From: Clostridiales bacterium
GTDB taxonomy: Bacteria > Bacillota > Clostridia > Lachnospirales > Lachnospiraceae
Length of the DNA: 64,000 bases
Direction: 5' to 3'
Assembly (NCBI GenBank): GCA_015655075.1
Contig: JAATFT010000029.1
Coordinates: forward strand, 1 to 64,000
Shown: in pieces, positions 1 through 8,795 of the stretch
How the letters are laid out: each line of letters begins with the position of its first letter
Numbering within the stretch: position 1 is the first letter of the stretch
Program-made: the position numbers and the translations under genes
The notes under the pieces: model-generated
The model's input: the letters and a program-made list of their open reading frames with translations, nothing else
What the model was told of the DNA's origin: nothing
Databases searched by the model: none

Positions 1-319
1 CTTCGTCCCAAAGCATCACGGCGCCGCCGCCATATTCCCCCTTGGGAATCGTCCCCTCAAAATTCCTGTATTCAAGGGGATGATCCTCCACTTGTACGGC
101 GAGCCGCTTGTCACGGGTATTATAAGAAGGCCCCTTGGGTACCGCCCAGCTTAAAAGCGTGCCATCCCATTCGAGCCGAAAATCGAAGTGATCTCTGCGG
201 GCCATATGGTGCTGGACAACAAACCTCAGACCCTCTTCGGCAATTTCTGTCATGCCCTCCGGTTCCAAGGTTTTGTCAAAATTTCTTTTCTGGTTGTATT
301 TGCTAAGCTTTTCAGACAT
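1..319 (-). CDS. ligD: LigD-type DNA ligase, N-terminal 3'-phosphoesterase domain (partial, runs off window start)
   Basis: Reverse strand reads MSEKLSKYNQKRNFDKTLEPEGMTEIAEEGLRFVVQHHMARRDHFDFRLEWDGTLLSWAVPKGPSYNTRDKRLAVQVEDHPLEYRNFEGTIPKGEYGGGAVMLWDE, typical of the LigD PE domain; lies directly downstream of ku. Confidence 0.85.
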   Translation of the reverse strand, partial: MSEKLSKYNQKRNFDKTLEPEGMTEIAEEGLRFVVQHHMARRDHFDFRLEWDGTLLSWAVPKGPSYNTRDKRLAVQVEDHPLEYRNFEGTIPKGEYGGGAVMLWDE

Positions 320-322
320 ACA

Positions 323-1096
323 TTACGCCGGTTCCTTCTCTTTTTTCGCCTTCTCTACACTGGCTCTTAAGGCCGCCATGAGGTCGATGACTTTGCCGTC
401 ATCCTCGGACTCTGGAGCGACAACCTCCTTGCCCGATATTTTGGTCTCGATGAGCCCACGGAGCTTAATCTGGTACTCATCTTTATATTTCGCAGGATCA
501 AATGGCGTGTCCATGGAGCCTATCAGCATCTTGGCCATATTAAGTTCCTGCTCGGCAACTTCGGGCTTCGTATACTGTTTTTGAAGTTCTTTGATGTCAT
601 CAGCATAGAACATCGTGGAAATCAGGATGCCATCCTCTCTGGGGATGATCGCCATCAGTGTGTCCTTCGTACCCATGACAGTTTTACCTATGGCTATCTT
701 CTGCTCGGCCATCAGAGCTGAACGAAGCAGTTCGAAGGCCTTTTCACCTCCAGCCTCAGGTGCAGCCTGATAAGTCTTGTCGTAGTAGACGGGAGAAATC
801 TGGTTCAATTGGGCGAAATGCAGGATCTGAATGGATTTTTCTTTTTCCGTCTTGATCTTTTCGATCTCGCTGTCTGTGACGACGACATACTTGTCGTTAT
901 CATACTCGTATCCTTTTACAATGTCTTCCGTCTTGATCTCCTTACCACAGTGGGCGCAGGTCTTCTTGTACCGGATGCGGCTATTATCTTCTTTATGCAA
1001 CTGATTGAAATGGATGTCATTGTCCTGCGTGGCTGTGTACATTGCGATCGGGATCGCGACCATGCCGAAAGTTATGACCGATTTACGCGATATCAT
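323..1096 (-). CDS. ku: Ku domain protein (bacterial NHEJ)
   Basis: 257 aa ORF; MISRKSVITFGMVAIPIAMYTAT... HFNQLH, CAHCGKEI, typical bacterial Ku. Confidence 0.93.
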   Translation of the reverse strand: MISRKSVITFGMVAIPIAMYTATQDNDIHFNQLHKEDNSRIRYKKTCAHCGKEIKTEDIVKGYEYDNDKYVVVTDSEIEKIKTEKEKSIQILHFAQLNQISPVYYDKTYQAAPEAGGEKAFELLRSALMAEQKIAIGKTVMGTKDTLMAIIPREDGILISTMFYADDIKELQKQYTKPEVAEQELNMAKMLIGSMDTPFDPAKYKDEYQIKLRGLIETKISGKEVVAPESEDDGKVIDLMAALRASVEKAKKEKEPA

Positions 1097-1362
1097 TGTA
1101 GAAACACCTCCGGGATTATTGTTTCCAATTTAATTATAAGTATTCGTTTTTAATATTTTAATAGTTTTTACATTTATAAGTTTTCTTCCTGTTAACCATA
1201 AGTAAATTGGCATGCCAGAAAAATAAAGGATTATATTCTTCTTTTGATAAAACCGGAGCAATTTTTATTATATCCAACAATTTTTTTTACATTGTATTAA
1301 TATTTATTTTTCCTATTTGTAGCTATGTTCTAACCATCTTGCCTTATTTTAAAAGTAATGCA

Positions 1363-1626
1363 TTATTCCCAATCTTCTATCCCATATTTCTCAAGCAGTA
1401 CTCTGGCTTGCTCAACACCCTTATCATGAATGTGAACAGACTTGGAACGATGGCCGCCCTGATTGATAAATCCCTCTTCTTCCAGTTCATCCAACGCCTT
1501 AAACGCATATCCCTTCCATTCATTATTTTCAGATGAATAAAATCTATCCTTCTCACTGAATCTGGTCAGATACATTAACGCAAGTGTCAGTTCTTTTACA
1601 GCTTCCTCTGCTGGTGTTCTCTTCAT
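1363..1626 (-). CDS. DUF6429-like small protein
   Basis: MKRTPAEEAVKELTLALMYLTRFSEKDRF..WKGYAFKALDELEEEGFINQG.. matches remembered DUF6429 pattern; internal Met preceded by AGAAAGAAGGGTTGAAA. Confidence 0.55.
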   Translation of the reverse strand: MKRTPAEEAVKELTLALMYLTRFSEKDRFYSSENNEWKGYAFKALDELEEEGFINQGGHRSKSVHIHDKGVEQARVLLEKYGIEDWE

Positions 1627-1920
1627 TTTCAACCCTTCTTTCTCTTTTGTGAAATTGTTTCTTTTTGCCAAAAGTACACCGTCTTTTTACAGAATTCTTA
1701 CCCCTGGGTAAAATCAGTTTTCTTGAACCGTTTGATATCTCCAAAAACACACGTCCACTTTCTTTCCAAAATTCCAGAAACCTTTGAATTACCGGGCTTT
1801 CCGTGGCGGAAGGCAAACCGTCTCCACATGCCGATACAAAAAAGATGACATACAAAGCTGGTATCCTACGTGGTGATAATAGGGCAGATACAATAGCTAT
1901 AGAATTCACAGTACGGCTAT

Positions 1921-2109
1921 TTATTCTTTGACATTTTCATGAGCACATAAGCAAAACGGATGACCTTCGGGGTCAAGAAGAGTAATCCATTGTGGGCCCC
2001 ATTCAGGCTGCCAGTATTGCGCGAGTGGTTTAGTCGCTCCTAACGACAGTGCGAACTGCATAGATGACTCCATATCCTCAACAGAAAAATCAAGGTGCTC
2101 CATTTTCAT
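1921..2109 (-). pseudogene. C-terminal fragment of VOC/glyoxalase-family protein
   Basis: 62 aa: HLDFSVEDMESSMQFALSLGATKPL..WITLLDPEGHPFCLC; N-terminal half absent. Confidence 0.6.
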
Positions 2110-2510
2110 CTGTTCTTCCCGTGAACCCGGCCATCAAATCTTTAAAGCGTAGTCAATCATTTCGATCATAGGTTAGCATATGTCAATGTATTGGCACATT
2201 TGTTTTAGTACTTGCCGATTTATGATTGCTATGTGCTCCCTCATCTGTCATGAAATCTCCCATCCTTTATTTATGTTTTAATATATTATAACAAATAATT
2301 TCCAATTATTCTACATAAAAAGACTATCCAGATAGAATATTATTGTATAGTTCCGGCCAAACCTCGAAAAATCCTTTACCAGTATACAAAGGATTTCCTT
2401 CCGTCTCACCAGTTCTAAAAGCTGTTTTTAAGTTCGCATTACAGATATAGTACATCCGCTTTTTTTCTTGATGTTATACGGATATGCGTATATAATAAAC
2501 TTAATCTATT

Positions 2511-2693
2511 ATGGAGGTTAGCATAGTGTTAAATTATATTTCTGTTCGAGATGCGGCAATCAAATGGGGAATTTCAGAACGCAGGATACAAAAACTCTGT
2601 GAAGAAAACCGGATAGATGGCGTTGTTAAGTTTGGTCGCTCTTGGGCTATCCCTAAAAATGCGGAAAAGCCTGCTGATGGGCGATATAAATAA
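2511..2693 (+). CDS. small helix-turn-helix (excisionase/HTH_17-like) protein
   Basis: MEVSIVLNYISVRDAAIKWGISERRIQKLCEENRIDGVVKFGRSWAIPKNAEKPADGRYK. Confidence 0.7.
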   Translation: MEVSIVLNYISVRDAAIKWGISERRIQKLCEENRIDGVVKFGRSWAIPKNAEKPADGRYK

Positions 2694-2713
2694 AAGCGAA
2701 AAGGGGTTCCTAT

Positions 2714-3202
2714 ATGAAAGCGAAAAAAATTTTGTATATTGAAGATAATCAGGAAATCGGTCGTTGGGTCAAACAAGAATTGGAGCAACGAGGCTACGAG
2801 GTTTGCTGGTTGCTGTCGGGCGATGATGCAGAAAGGGAAATTCGCGGGTGTGATGTGGCAATCCTTGATATTATGCTGCCGGGCCTCGACGGTTTCACAG
2901 TTGGCCAGCGTTTGAAAAAAATAATGCCGTCGGTTCCGATTTTATTGCTGTCTGCTCGGACGGCAGTCGATGACAAACTACAGGGGCTACAGTTTGCTGA
3001 TGATTATGTGACCAAACCGTTTCACCCCGACGAATTAGCAGCGAGAGTAGAAGTTCTGCTTCGCCGCAATGGAGAAGAAAGCCAAAATCAAATAATGCTC
3101 GGACAACATATCACTGTAGATTTGTCCGGGCATACAGTGTCAGATGAGCGCACCGGAGAAGAAATTATACTTACAGGCAAGGAGTATGGAATTGACCTAT
3201 GA
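2714..3202 (+). pseudogene. OmpR-family response regulator, truncated in DNA-binding domain
   Basis: Receiver domain (IEDNQEIG..DIMLPGLDG..LSA..KPF) intact; effector domain stops after ILTGKEYGIDL where recombinase-like sequence begins. Confidence 0.75.
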
Positions 3203-3380
3203 GAACGTCCATAAGTTTATTGACCGCATCCTGATCCACGAGCTGGACATGGAAACGGACGCTCGCAAGGTTGAAATCTATTACAGCTTTGTCGGACAAA
3301 TCGACAGCGGCGAGGAACAGACGGAAAACACAGCCTATTTACGGCGTTACGGCAAGAACGTAAAAAGTATCGCTATCTAA
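3189..3380 (+). pseudogene. C-terminal fragment of large serine recombinase (DUF4368-like)
   Basis: MELTYENVHKFIDRILIHELDMETDARKVEIYYSFVGQIDSGEE, the usual C-terminus of transposon-type serine recombinases. Confidence 0.65.
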
Positions 3381-3383
3381 CCT

Positions 3384-3564
3384 CAGTTAAGTTTGTTCCC
3401 GAATAGCCGTCATCACAGAATTCCATAACCTCATACTCTGCAAATTCTTCCTGCCCGGCCAGATGGGCACGAAGCAAATCTCTTTGGTTTTTTATGCTGT
3501 TACTTCCACCCTCATTTTCATCTTCCGAAGAAAGCCGGATATAGAAAATTTCATCCTCCCGTGG
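3384..3564 (-). pseudogene. N-terminal (resolvase domain) fragment of serine recombinase
   Basis: Reverse-strand translation PREDEIFYIRLSSEDENEGGSNSIKNQRDLLRAHLAGQEEFAEYEVMEFCDDGYSGTNLTEV (not in supplied ORF track; no stop in this span). Confidence 0.65.
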
Positions 3565-3611
3565 TGAAAATAGGCTTTTTTTGACAAATTAGGTGAACGA
3601 AAAATAACAAA

Positions 3612-3645
3612 GCACACGGCGATACCTTCTTGTACCGCCGTGTGC
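3612..3645 (-). terminator. Rho-independent terminator of ABC operon
   Basis: GCACACGGCG...CGCCGTGTGC 10-bp stem followed on the minus strand by TTTGTTATTTTT. Confidence 0.65.
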
Positions 3646-3731
3646 AATAATTATAAAAATGCGTGTATTAAATCATCTGCCCTACAACGGTTTTTTCTTT
3701 TCGTGCAAGGGGGCGGATATTTTTTTCATGT

Positions 3732-4376
3732 TCAGTTCCTTTCGTTGTTCGAGATTTGAAGATTGCCGCGTTTAATACGCAAAATCACATCGGCTTGTTT
3801 TGCCACTTCGTTAGAGTGAGTAACGACTATCACGCATTTATTAAGCTGATGTGCGCTTTCTTTTAGAATAGCGGTAATTTCTGTCGCTGTGTCCTCATCC
3901 AAGTTGCCCGTTGGCTCGTCTGCAAGAATAATTGGAGCGTCGGACGCTAACGCACGGGCAATAGCAACGCGCTGTTGCTGACCGCCGGAGAGCTGTAAAA
4001 CATTCCGCTTTGCTTCCTCTTTGGAAAGCCCCAAACGTGTGAGTATCGGCAATACTTCCTGCCTTGCTGTAAGCCGTGTATTTTCAAGGGGTGTCATATA
4101 ATCAATGAGGTTATAGCTTTGGAAAATCAGTGCCACATTGTGCCGCCTGTGGTAGTCTAATCCTTTGTTCAAAATATCCTCGCCGTTAAAGAGAACTGTT
4201 CCTTTGGTGGGAACGTCCAAACCGCCAAGCAGAGAAAGAAGCGTTGTTTTGCCGGAGCCGGACGGTCCAAGAATTGCATACAGTTTGCCGGACACTAATT
4301 CCCCGGACATCCCGTTTAAAACATTTCTCTTTTTATCGTAGGAGTAGGTTACATTTTTAATTTCTAATATTGCCAT
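3732..4376 (-). CDS. ABC transporter ATP-binding protein (MacB/BceA-like)
   Basis: GPSGSGKTTLL, LSGGQQQRVAIARAL, ILADEPTGNLD motifs. Confidence 0.92.
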   Translation of the reverse strand: MAILEIKNVTYSYDKKRNVLNGMSGELVSGKLYAILGPSGSGKTTLLSLLGGLDVPTKGTVLFNGEDILNKGLDYHRRHNVALIFQSYNLIDYMTPLENTRLTARQEVLPILTRLGLSKEEAKRNVLQLSGGQQQRVAIARALASDAPIILADEPTGNLDEDTATEITAILKESAHQLNKCVIVVTHSNEVAKQADVILRIKRGNLQISNNERN

Positions 4377-4394
4377 GATAAGTACCTGCCTTTC

Positions 4395-5798
4395 TTAACT
4401 CATTTTTGATAGGATTTCTCTCGGTTTAAGGCGCATGACAGGGACGGAAGCCATACCAACCGATAAGGTAATGATAAGAATACCCAATCCGAACATTTGG
4501 AGCATTTCAGTTCCGCTGATAACAACATTCAGTTCAGGTGTGGTATTTTCATCTGTTGTGTCGCCACTCAAAAAATTATCATCACCCGCCACCGCACCGC
4601 CGGGATCTGCTGCGGCAACTTCATCGGCAGACTGTTCGGCGCTTGTGTTATTCTGCTGTCCCAGGAAATAGTTTCCGACTTGTCCTGCAATCATATTGCC
4701 GGAAAAGAACGAGAGCGAAAAAGCAAGGACAGCGATAATCAATACTTCCGTGAGATATTGACCGAAAACAGAAGTTTTGCGAATACCAACGGAAAGCAGT
4801 ACCCCTGTTTCGTGGATACGTCCTCTTGCCCACATGGTAAGAATGAGCGAAAGGATTACGATACTGACCGCTATAATGATGATAAGGAATGTGCTGACAA
4901 GCTGTGAAAGCTGCTTTAGAGAAGAAGCGGCGGCGTCATAAGCGGTATTGTCCGCTGTGATTGCAAATCCGTCCCAATCAATCAGAGAGATTTCTTTTAC
5001 AGCGGAAATAATAGCGTCCATGCTTTGCGGGTCATCTACAACAATCGTTGCTTCAAAAAAGCCTTGTACCGCGGAACTGTTCTCAATCGCAATAGCCGTA
5101 GCCAAATCAATAAAGATATGGTTTTGGATTTTGTCATAAGTCGTTACCTGGTCTGTAAAACTTTCAATCGCTTTCGGCTCAAATAAACCGACAATTTCAA
5201 TTTTTACTTCTGTTTCGTCGTTGCTGTGAGTGGTAATGATATCCCCAACCTTGAGATTGTTCTTTTCTGCCAAATCGCGGCTTATGATTGCGGTGTTGGT
5301 ATCGTTTTCTGTGATATGCCGTCCGGCAGTTAGTGTCAGGCTGCCCGATGTAAACAGGCCGCTTTCATCGCTTCGCCATACGCCGCGTGTCTTTACAGAA
5401 TGGCTATATTCTTCATCAATGGGTATGTTCCCCGCAAAAAGGCTCATGTCCGCAAATACCGCCAAAGACTCGGTGTTTGCGTCGCAGTATTTTACGCCCG
5501 GAATTTCTTTGATACTTTGTACAATTTCGGGTGTGATTTGCTTTGTGGAATACATGACCGTTCCAGTTTCGCCCATGCTTTCCGTTATCAGATAAGGATT
5601 GTTTTGGGAATAATCCACACTTAACAGAAATTCACCGCCAAGACTTTGCCGCAATTCCTGCTGTGCGTTGTCAGATGCTTTTCCAAGCGATAAGCCTGTC
5701 AAAACAAAAGTTGCCATAACCAACAGGATTATAAAGAGCAATAGGCTTTTGCCTTTTTTTCGCGTGACATATAGCCACGCCCGTTTTAGAAAACTCAC
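4395..5798 (-). CDS. FtsX-type ABC transporter permease (MacB-PCD + FtsX)
   Basis: Large periplasmic-type domain between TM segments; probable GTG start preceded by GGAGGT. Confidence 0.85.
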   Translation of the reverse strand: MSFLKRAWLYVTRKKGKSLLLFIILLVMATFVLTGLSLGKASDNAQQELRQSLGGEFLLSVDYSQNNPYLITESMGETGTVMYSTKQITPEIVQSIKEIPGVKYCDANTESLAVFADMSLFAGNIPIDEEYSHSVKTRGVWRSDESGLFTSGSLTLTAGRHITENDTNTAIISRDLAEKNNLKVGDIITTHSNDETEVKIEIVGLFEPKAIESFTDQVTTYDKIQNHIFIDLATAIAIENSSAVQGFFEATIVVDDPQSMDAIISAVKEISLIDWDGFAITADNTAYDAAASSLKQLSQLVSTFLIIIIAVSIVILSLILTMWARGRIHETGVLLSVGIRKTSVFGQYLTEVLIIAVLAFSLSFFSGNMIAGQVGNYFLGQQNNTSAEQSADEVAAADPGGAVAGDDNFLSGDTTDENTTPELNVVISGTEMLQMFGLGILIITLSVGMASVPVMRLKPREILSKMS

Positions 5799-5856
5799 AA
5801 ATACTACCTCCAATTTTGATATTTGCTTTTCATCGAGGAAATAATATCACGCCAAT

Positions 5857-5895
5857 ATGGAAGCAGTATGAAACGTATATGGAGTTGGTATGGAA
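5857..5895. promoter_or_regulatory. Putative response-regulator operator: four direct repeats with exact 11-bp period
   Basis: ATGGAAGCAGT ATGAAACGTAT ATGGAGTTGGT ATGGAA at 5857, 5868, 5879, 5890, upstream of permease gene. Confidence 0.6.
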
Positions 5896-5900
5896 CGCAA

Positions 5901-5924
5901 AAAACCTCCCAAATGGGAGGTTTT
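5901..5924 (-). terminator. Rho-independent terminator of sensor-kinase operon
   Basis: AAAACCTCCCaaatGGGAGGTTTT, T-rich in minus direction, just past the kinase stop. Confidence 0.75.
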
Positions 5925-5945
5925 CGCTCAAATGCGTTTCGTATA

Positions 5946-7061
5946 TCAAAGATTGATTGTAAACCGCATACCCTGCGGCTTCTGCATAGCGGAAAAATCA
6001 TATTTTAACCGCATGGATTTTAGCAATGTATCAACAATATAAAGTCCAAGACCATTGCCGCCGTCACTCTGATTACGGGCAAAATCCGGTCGATAAAAAG
6101 GCTCAAACAAATGCGGAATTTTATCAGTTTCAAATGGTTTACACTCGTTTTCAATTATCACTCTGTGTTCAGAAAGATAAACCGATACCGCGCCGCCCGA
6201 TTTCGTGTAAGAAACGGCGTTTGACAGAATGTTTGAAAGTGCCTTGCCAAGCGAGAGCTGCGGGAGTGTTACGGAAAAGGTGTTTGCAGTATTAAGGGAA
6301 AATGTCACACCCTTTGTTTTTGCAATCAACTGAAACGGCTCACAAATCGACGCGAGGGATACTGCCACATCAAATTGCTGTGCCGCTTCGTCATTTATTC
6401 CAAGTCCGAGTTTTGAGGTTTCGAGAATATCCCGTATCATAACGGAAAGCTGCTGCGTCAGTTCTTTGCATTGTGGCAGATAGGTTTCATAATCCTTGTA
6501 CTTGCCAACACCCAACAGCATATTTTCCAAAATGGCGTTTAGGGCAGTTACGGGAGTTTTCAGTTCATGGGACGCTGTGCGTAAAAAGTCCGCTTTTGAT
6601 TTTTCTGCTTGACTGACTTTTTCCTTTTCAGCTTCCAGGCTTTCAATCGTGCCCAACAGCTCCCCATATAGGCGATTGACATTTTCGGCTAATGCTCCGA
6701 TTTCGTCCGTCGTATGGATATTACAGGCTGCGCCTTTATCCATTTTTGCCATTCGCTGCGTTGTTGCAGAAATATGCTTGACAGGAACAGTAATTGCTTT
6801 TGAAAAGAGCAAGGAGCAAATAATTGAAATAACAAAGCTACAAAGCAAGGATACAGGCAACGCCTTTTTGATTGCCCCCGTAACAAAAGAAGCCGTATCC
6901 ATTTCAGCCCCAACAATAGCACCGTCTGAAGTAGGGAAAGAGGTTGACATTACCATTTGAGGGGCAAACAAATACAACAGTAAATGAGCAATCACGGTAA
7001 TGAAAATCATCATTCCCAATGTGTAAAGGAATGTTTTAGGAAAGAGCTTCAACCGTTTCAT
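5946..7061 (-). CDS. Sensor histidine kinase (HAMP, HisKA, HATPase)
   Basis: TASHELKTPVTAL H-box, NILSNAVSYT N-box, GNGLGLYIV G-box. Confidence 0.92.
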   Translation of the reverse strand: MKRLKLFPKTFLYTLGMMIFITVIAHLLLYLFAPQMVMSTSFPTSDGAIVGAEMDTASFVTGAIKKALPVSLLCSFVISIICSLLFSKAITVPVKHISATTQRMAKMDKGAACNIHTTDEIGALAENVNRLYGELLGTIESLEAEKEKVSQAEKSKADFLRTASHELKTPVTALNAILENMLLGVGKYKDYETYLPQCKELTQQLSVMIRDILETSKLGLGINDEAAQQFDVAVSLASICEPFQLIAKTKGVTFSLNTANTFSVTLPQLSLGKALSNILSNAVSYTKSGGAVSVYLSEHRVIIENECKPFETDKIPHLFEPFYRPDFARNQSDGGNGLGLYIVDTLLKSMRLKYDFSAMQKPQGMRFTINL

Positions 7062-7723
7062 TTTATCACCTCGTATTTATAGCCCACGCCTTTGACAGTT
7101 ACGATACAGTCAAGACGCAGCTTCTTCCGTAGATTTTTGATATAGGTATCAATCGTGCGGTCAATAATCGGATAATCAAATCCCCACAATTCATCTAATA
7201 TTTGCGTCCTCGTCAAAACCAAGCCTTTATGCTCAATGAGCAATCGCAACAGGTCAATTTCCTTTGGAGTAATATCAATCTTCCCTTCATTGTCGCTTGC
7301 CGTATAACCGGAAAAATTAACGGTAACATTTCCTAAAACGATATTATCAAGCTGCGGGCTTTTGCCGCTTCTGCGGAGCAGGGCGGTTATCCGTTTGCCA
7401 AGCAAAACCATAGAAAAAGGCTTTGTCATATAGTCGTCTGCCTGTTCGTCAAAGCTGGAAACTTGCGTGTATTCATCTTCAACAGCGGTCAGCATAAGAA
7501 CAGGTACCGTATTTGTCTTTCTGATTTCATGCAATACGGAAAGTCCCGTAATCTTTGGCAGCATAATGTCTAACACAACAAGGTCTATCTTTTCATTTCT
7601 GAACAGTTCAAGCGCCTGCGCTCCGTCATAGGCGGGAATGACTGTGTGTTCCGCACTTTTCAGATATTCGCAGACCGCTTCATTTGTTTGAGTATCGTCC
7701 TCGACGATTAACAATCGAGCCAT
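7058..7723 (-). CDS. OmpR-family response regulator
   Basis: MARLLIVEDD...DIMLPKITG...winged-helix C-terminus; overlaps kinase gene by 4 nt. Confidence 0.92.
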   Translation of the reverse strand: MARLLIVEDDTQTNEAVCEYLKSAEHTVIPAYDGAQALELFRNEKIDLVVLDIMLPKITGLSVLHEIRKTNTVPVLMLTAVEDEYTQVSSFDEQADDYMTKPFSMVLLGKRITALLRRSGKSPQLDNIVLGNVTVNFSGYTASDNEGKIDITPKEIDLLRLLIEHKGLVLTRTQILDELWGFDYPIIDRTIDTYIKNLRKKLRLDCIVTVKGVGYKYEVIK

Positions 7724-7757
7724 AATATCACCTCCGCATTTAGTGTAGCATTGCAAT

Positions 7758-7775
7758 ATGGAAGCAGTATGAAAT
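7758..7775. promoter_or_regulatory. Second copy of response-regulator operator-like repeat
   Basis: CAATATGGAAGCAGTATGAAA identical to the 5854-5873 region; ATG(G/A)AA repeats at 7758 and 7769 (11 bp). Confidence 0.6.
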
Positions 7776-7783
7776 CATACTTG

Positions 7784-8152
7784 CTATTTATTTTCTTTAC
7801 GCCGCCCGTCCTCCGGCTTTTCCGCGTCTTTTGGTATCAGCCATATACAACTAAAACGTGCAACGCCCGGTATGCGGTTTTCTTTGCAAAGTTTTTGTAC
7901 GCGCCGTTCTGAACGCCCCACTTTGTGGGAGGTAATGGCCTTCGGATGGCGGTCATATGTAAGTAAACCATTGTTCTCCTGTTCGACATCAGATAACAGA
8001 GTATAGCAAAAGCCTTGAATATGCTCTGATTGCAGCAACGGAGTTACGAAATCAGAATAACGCTTCAGGAAATCCTGCTCCGAAGAAGCACTTGAATAGC
8101 CCCAGCCCTTCACCCCGTCCTTCTCAAAGGAAATACCACCAAACTCGCTAAC
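7784..8152 (-). pseudogene. Chimera: C-terminal GH2 (beta-galactosidase-like) fragment fused to HTH excisionase-like tail
   Basis: Reverse strand FVSEFGGISFEKDGVKGWGYSSASSEQDFLKRYSDFVTPLLQSEHIQGFCYTLLSDVEQENNGLLTYDRHPKA | ITSHKVGRSERRVQKLCKENRIPGVARFSCIWLIPKDAEKPEDGRRKENK. Confidence 0.65.
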
Positions 8153-8169
8153 AAATTATGGGTTCTTTG

Positions 8170-8790
8170 TTATACTGCACAGCAAGTTTCCACAAGTTTT
8201 TTCGCATATTCTGTAATATGAAAGAAATCTCCATCTTCTGGAAGTTTACACAAATTGCCGCCAACTCCAAGTCCATAAGCACCAGCCCCCATATATTGTC
8301 CGGCATTCTTGTCATCTACTCCACCTACAGCTATCAGTTTAACATCAGACAGAGGCGCCAGTATATCCTTAATGTAGCCAGCACCTAATGACCTGATTGG
8401 AAACACCTTTACATATTTGGCACCAAACTGTACCGCTTCTATTATTTCTGTAGGGGTAAATGCTCCCGGAGTTATCAGTATATCCCTTTCAGCACAATAA
8501 GAAATTACCTGCTTGTTCATATTGGGGGTTACTATAAACTCAGCGCCAGCCGAAACTGCATCTTTCACAGCCTGCAAATTAAGCACAGTTCCAGCCCCGA
8601 TGTGTATCTCATCCTGATACATTTCTTTGAGCTTCGCAATAGAATTCAATGCACCTTTAGAATTAAGAGTAACTTCTGCCAGACGGATCCTTCCGTCTAT
8701 AAGTGCTCTAACCAGTCTCCTTAAATCATCATATTCCATTCCTCTTGCTATCGCTATTACCCTTGTCAGAAAAAAATCATGTTCAACCAT
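8170..8790 (-). CDS. KDPG/KHG (2-keto-3-deoxy-6-phosphogluconate/galactonate) family aldolase
   Basis: IGAGTVL, FIVTPNMN, VKVFP, AVGGV motifs of class I Eda/DgoA family. Confidence 0.88.
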   Translation of the reverse strand: MVEHDFFLTRVIAIARGMEYDDLRRLVRALIDGRIRLAEVTLNSKGALNSIAKLKEMYQDEIHIGAGTVLNLQAVKDAVSAGAEFIVTPNMNKQVISYCAERDILITPGAFTPTEIIEAVQFGAKYVKVFPIRSLGAGYIKDILAPLSDVKLIAVGGVDDKNAGQYMGAGAYGLGVGGNLCKLPEDGDFFHITEYAKKLVETCCAV

Positions 8791-8795
8791 TCTCT

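Noticed and set aside
1553-1909. 118-aa minus-strand ORF
   Set aside because: Overlaps the better-supported DUF6429-like gene in another frame and shows no recognisable family.
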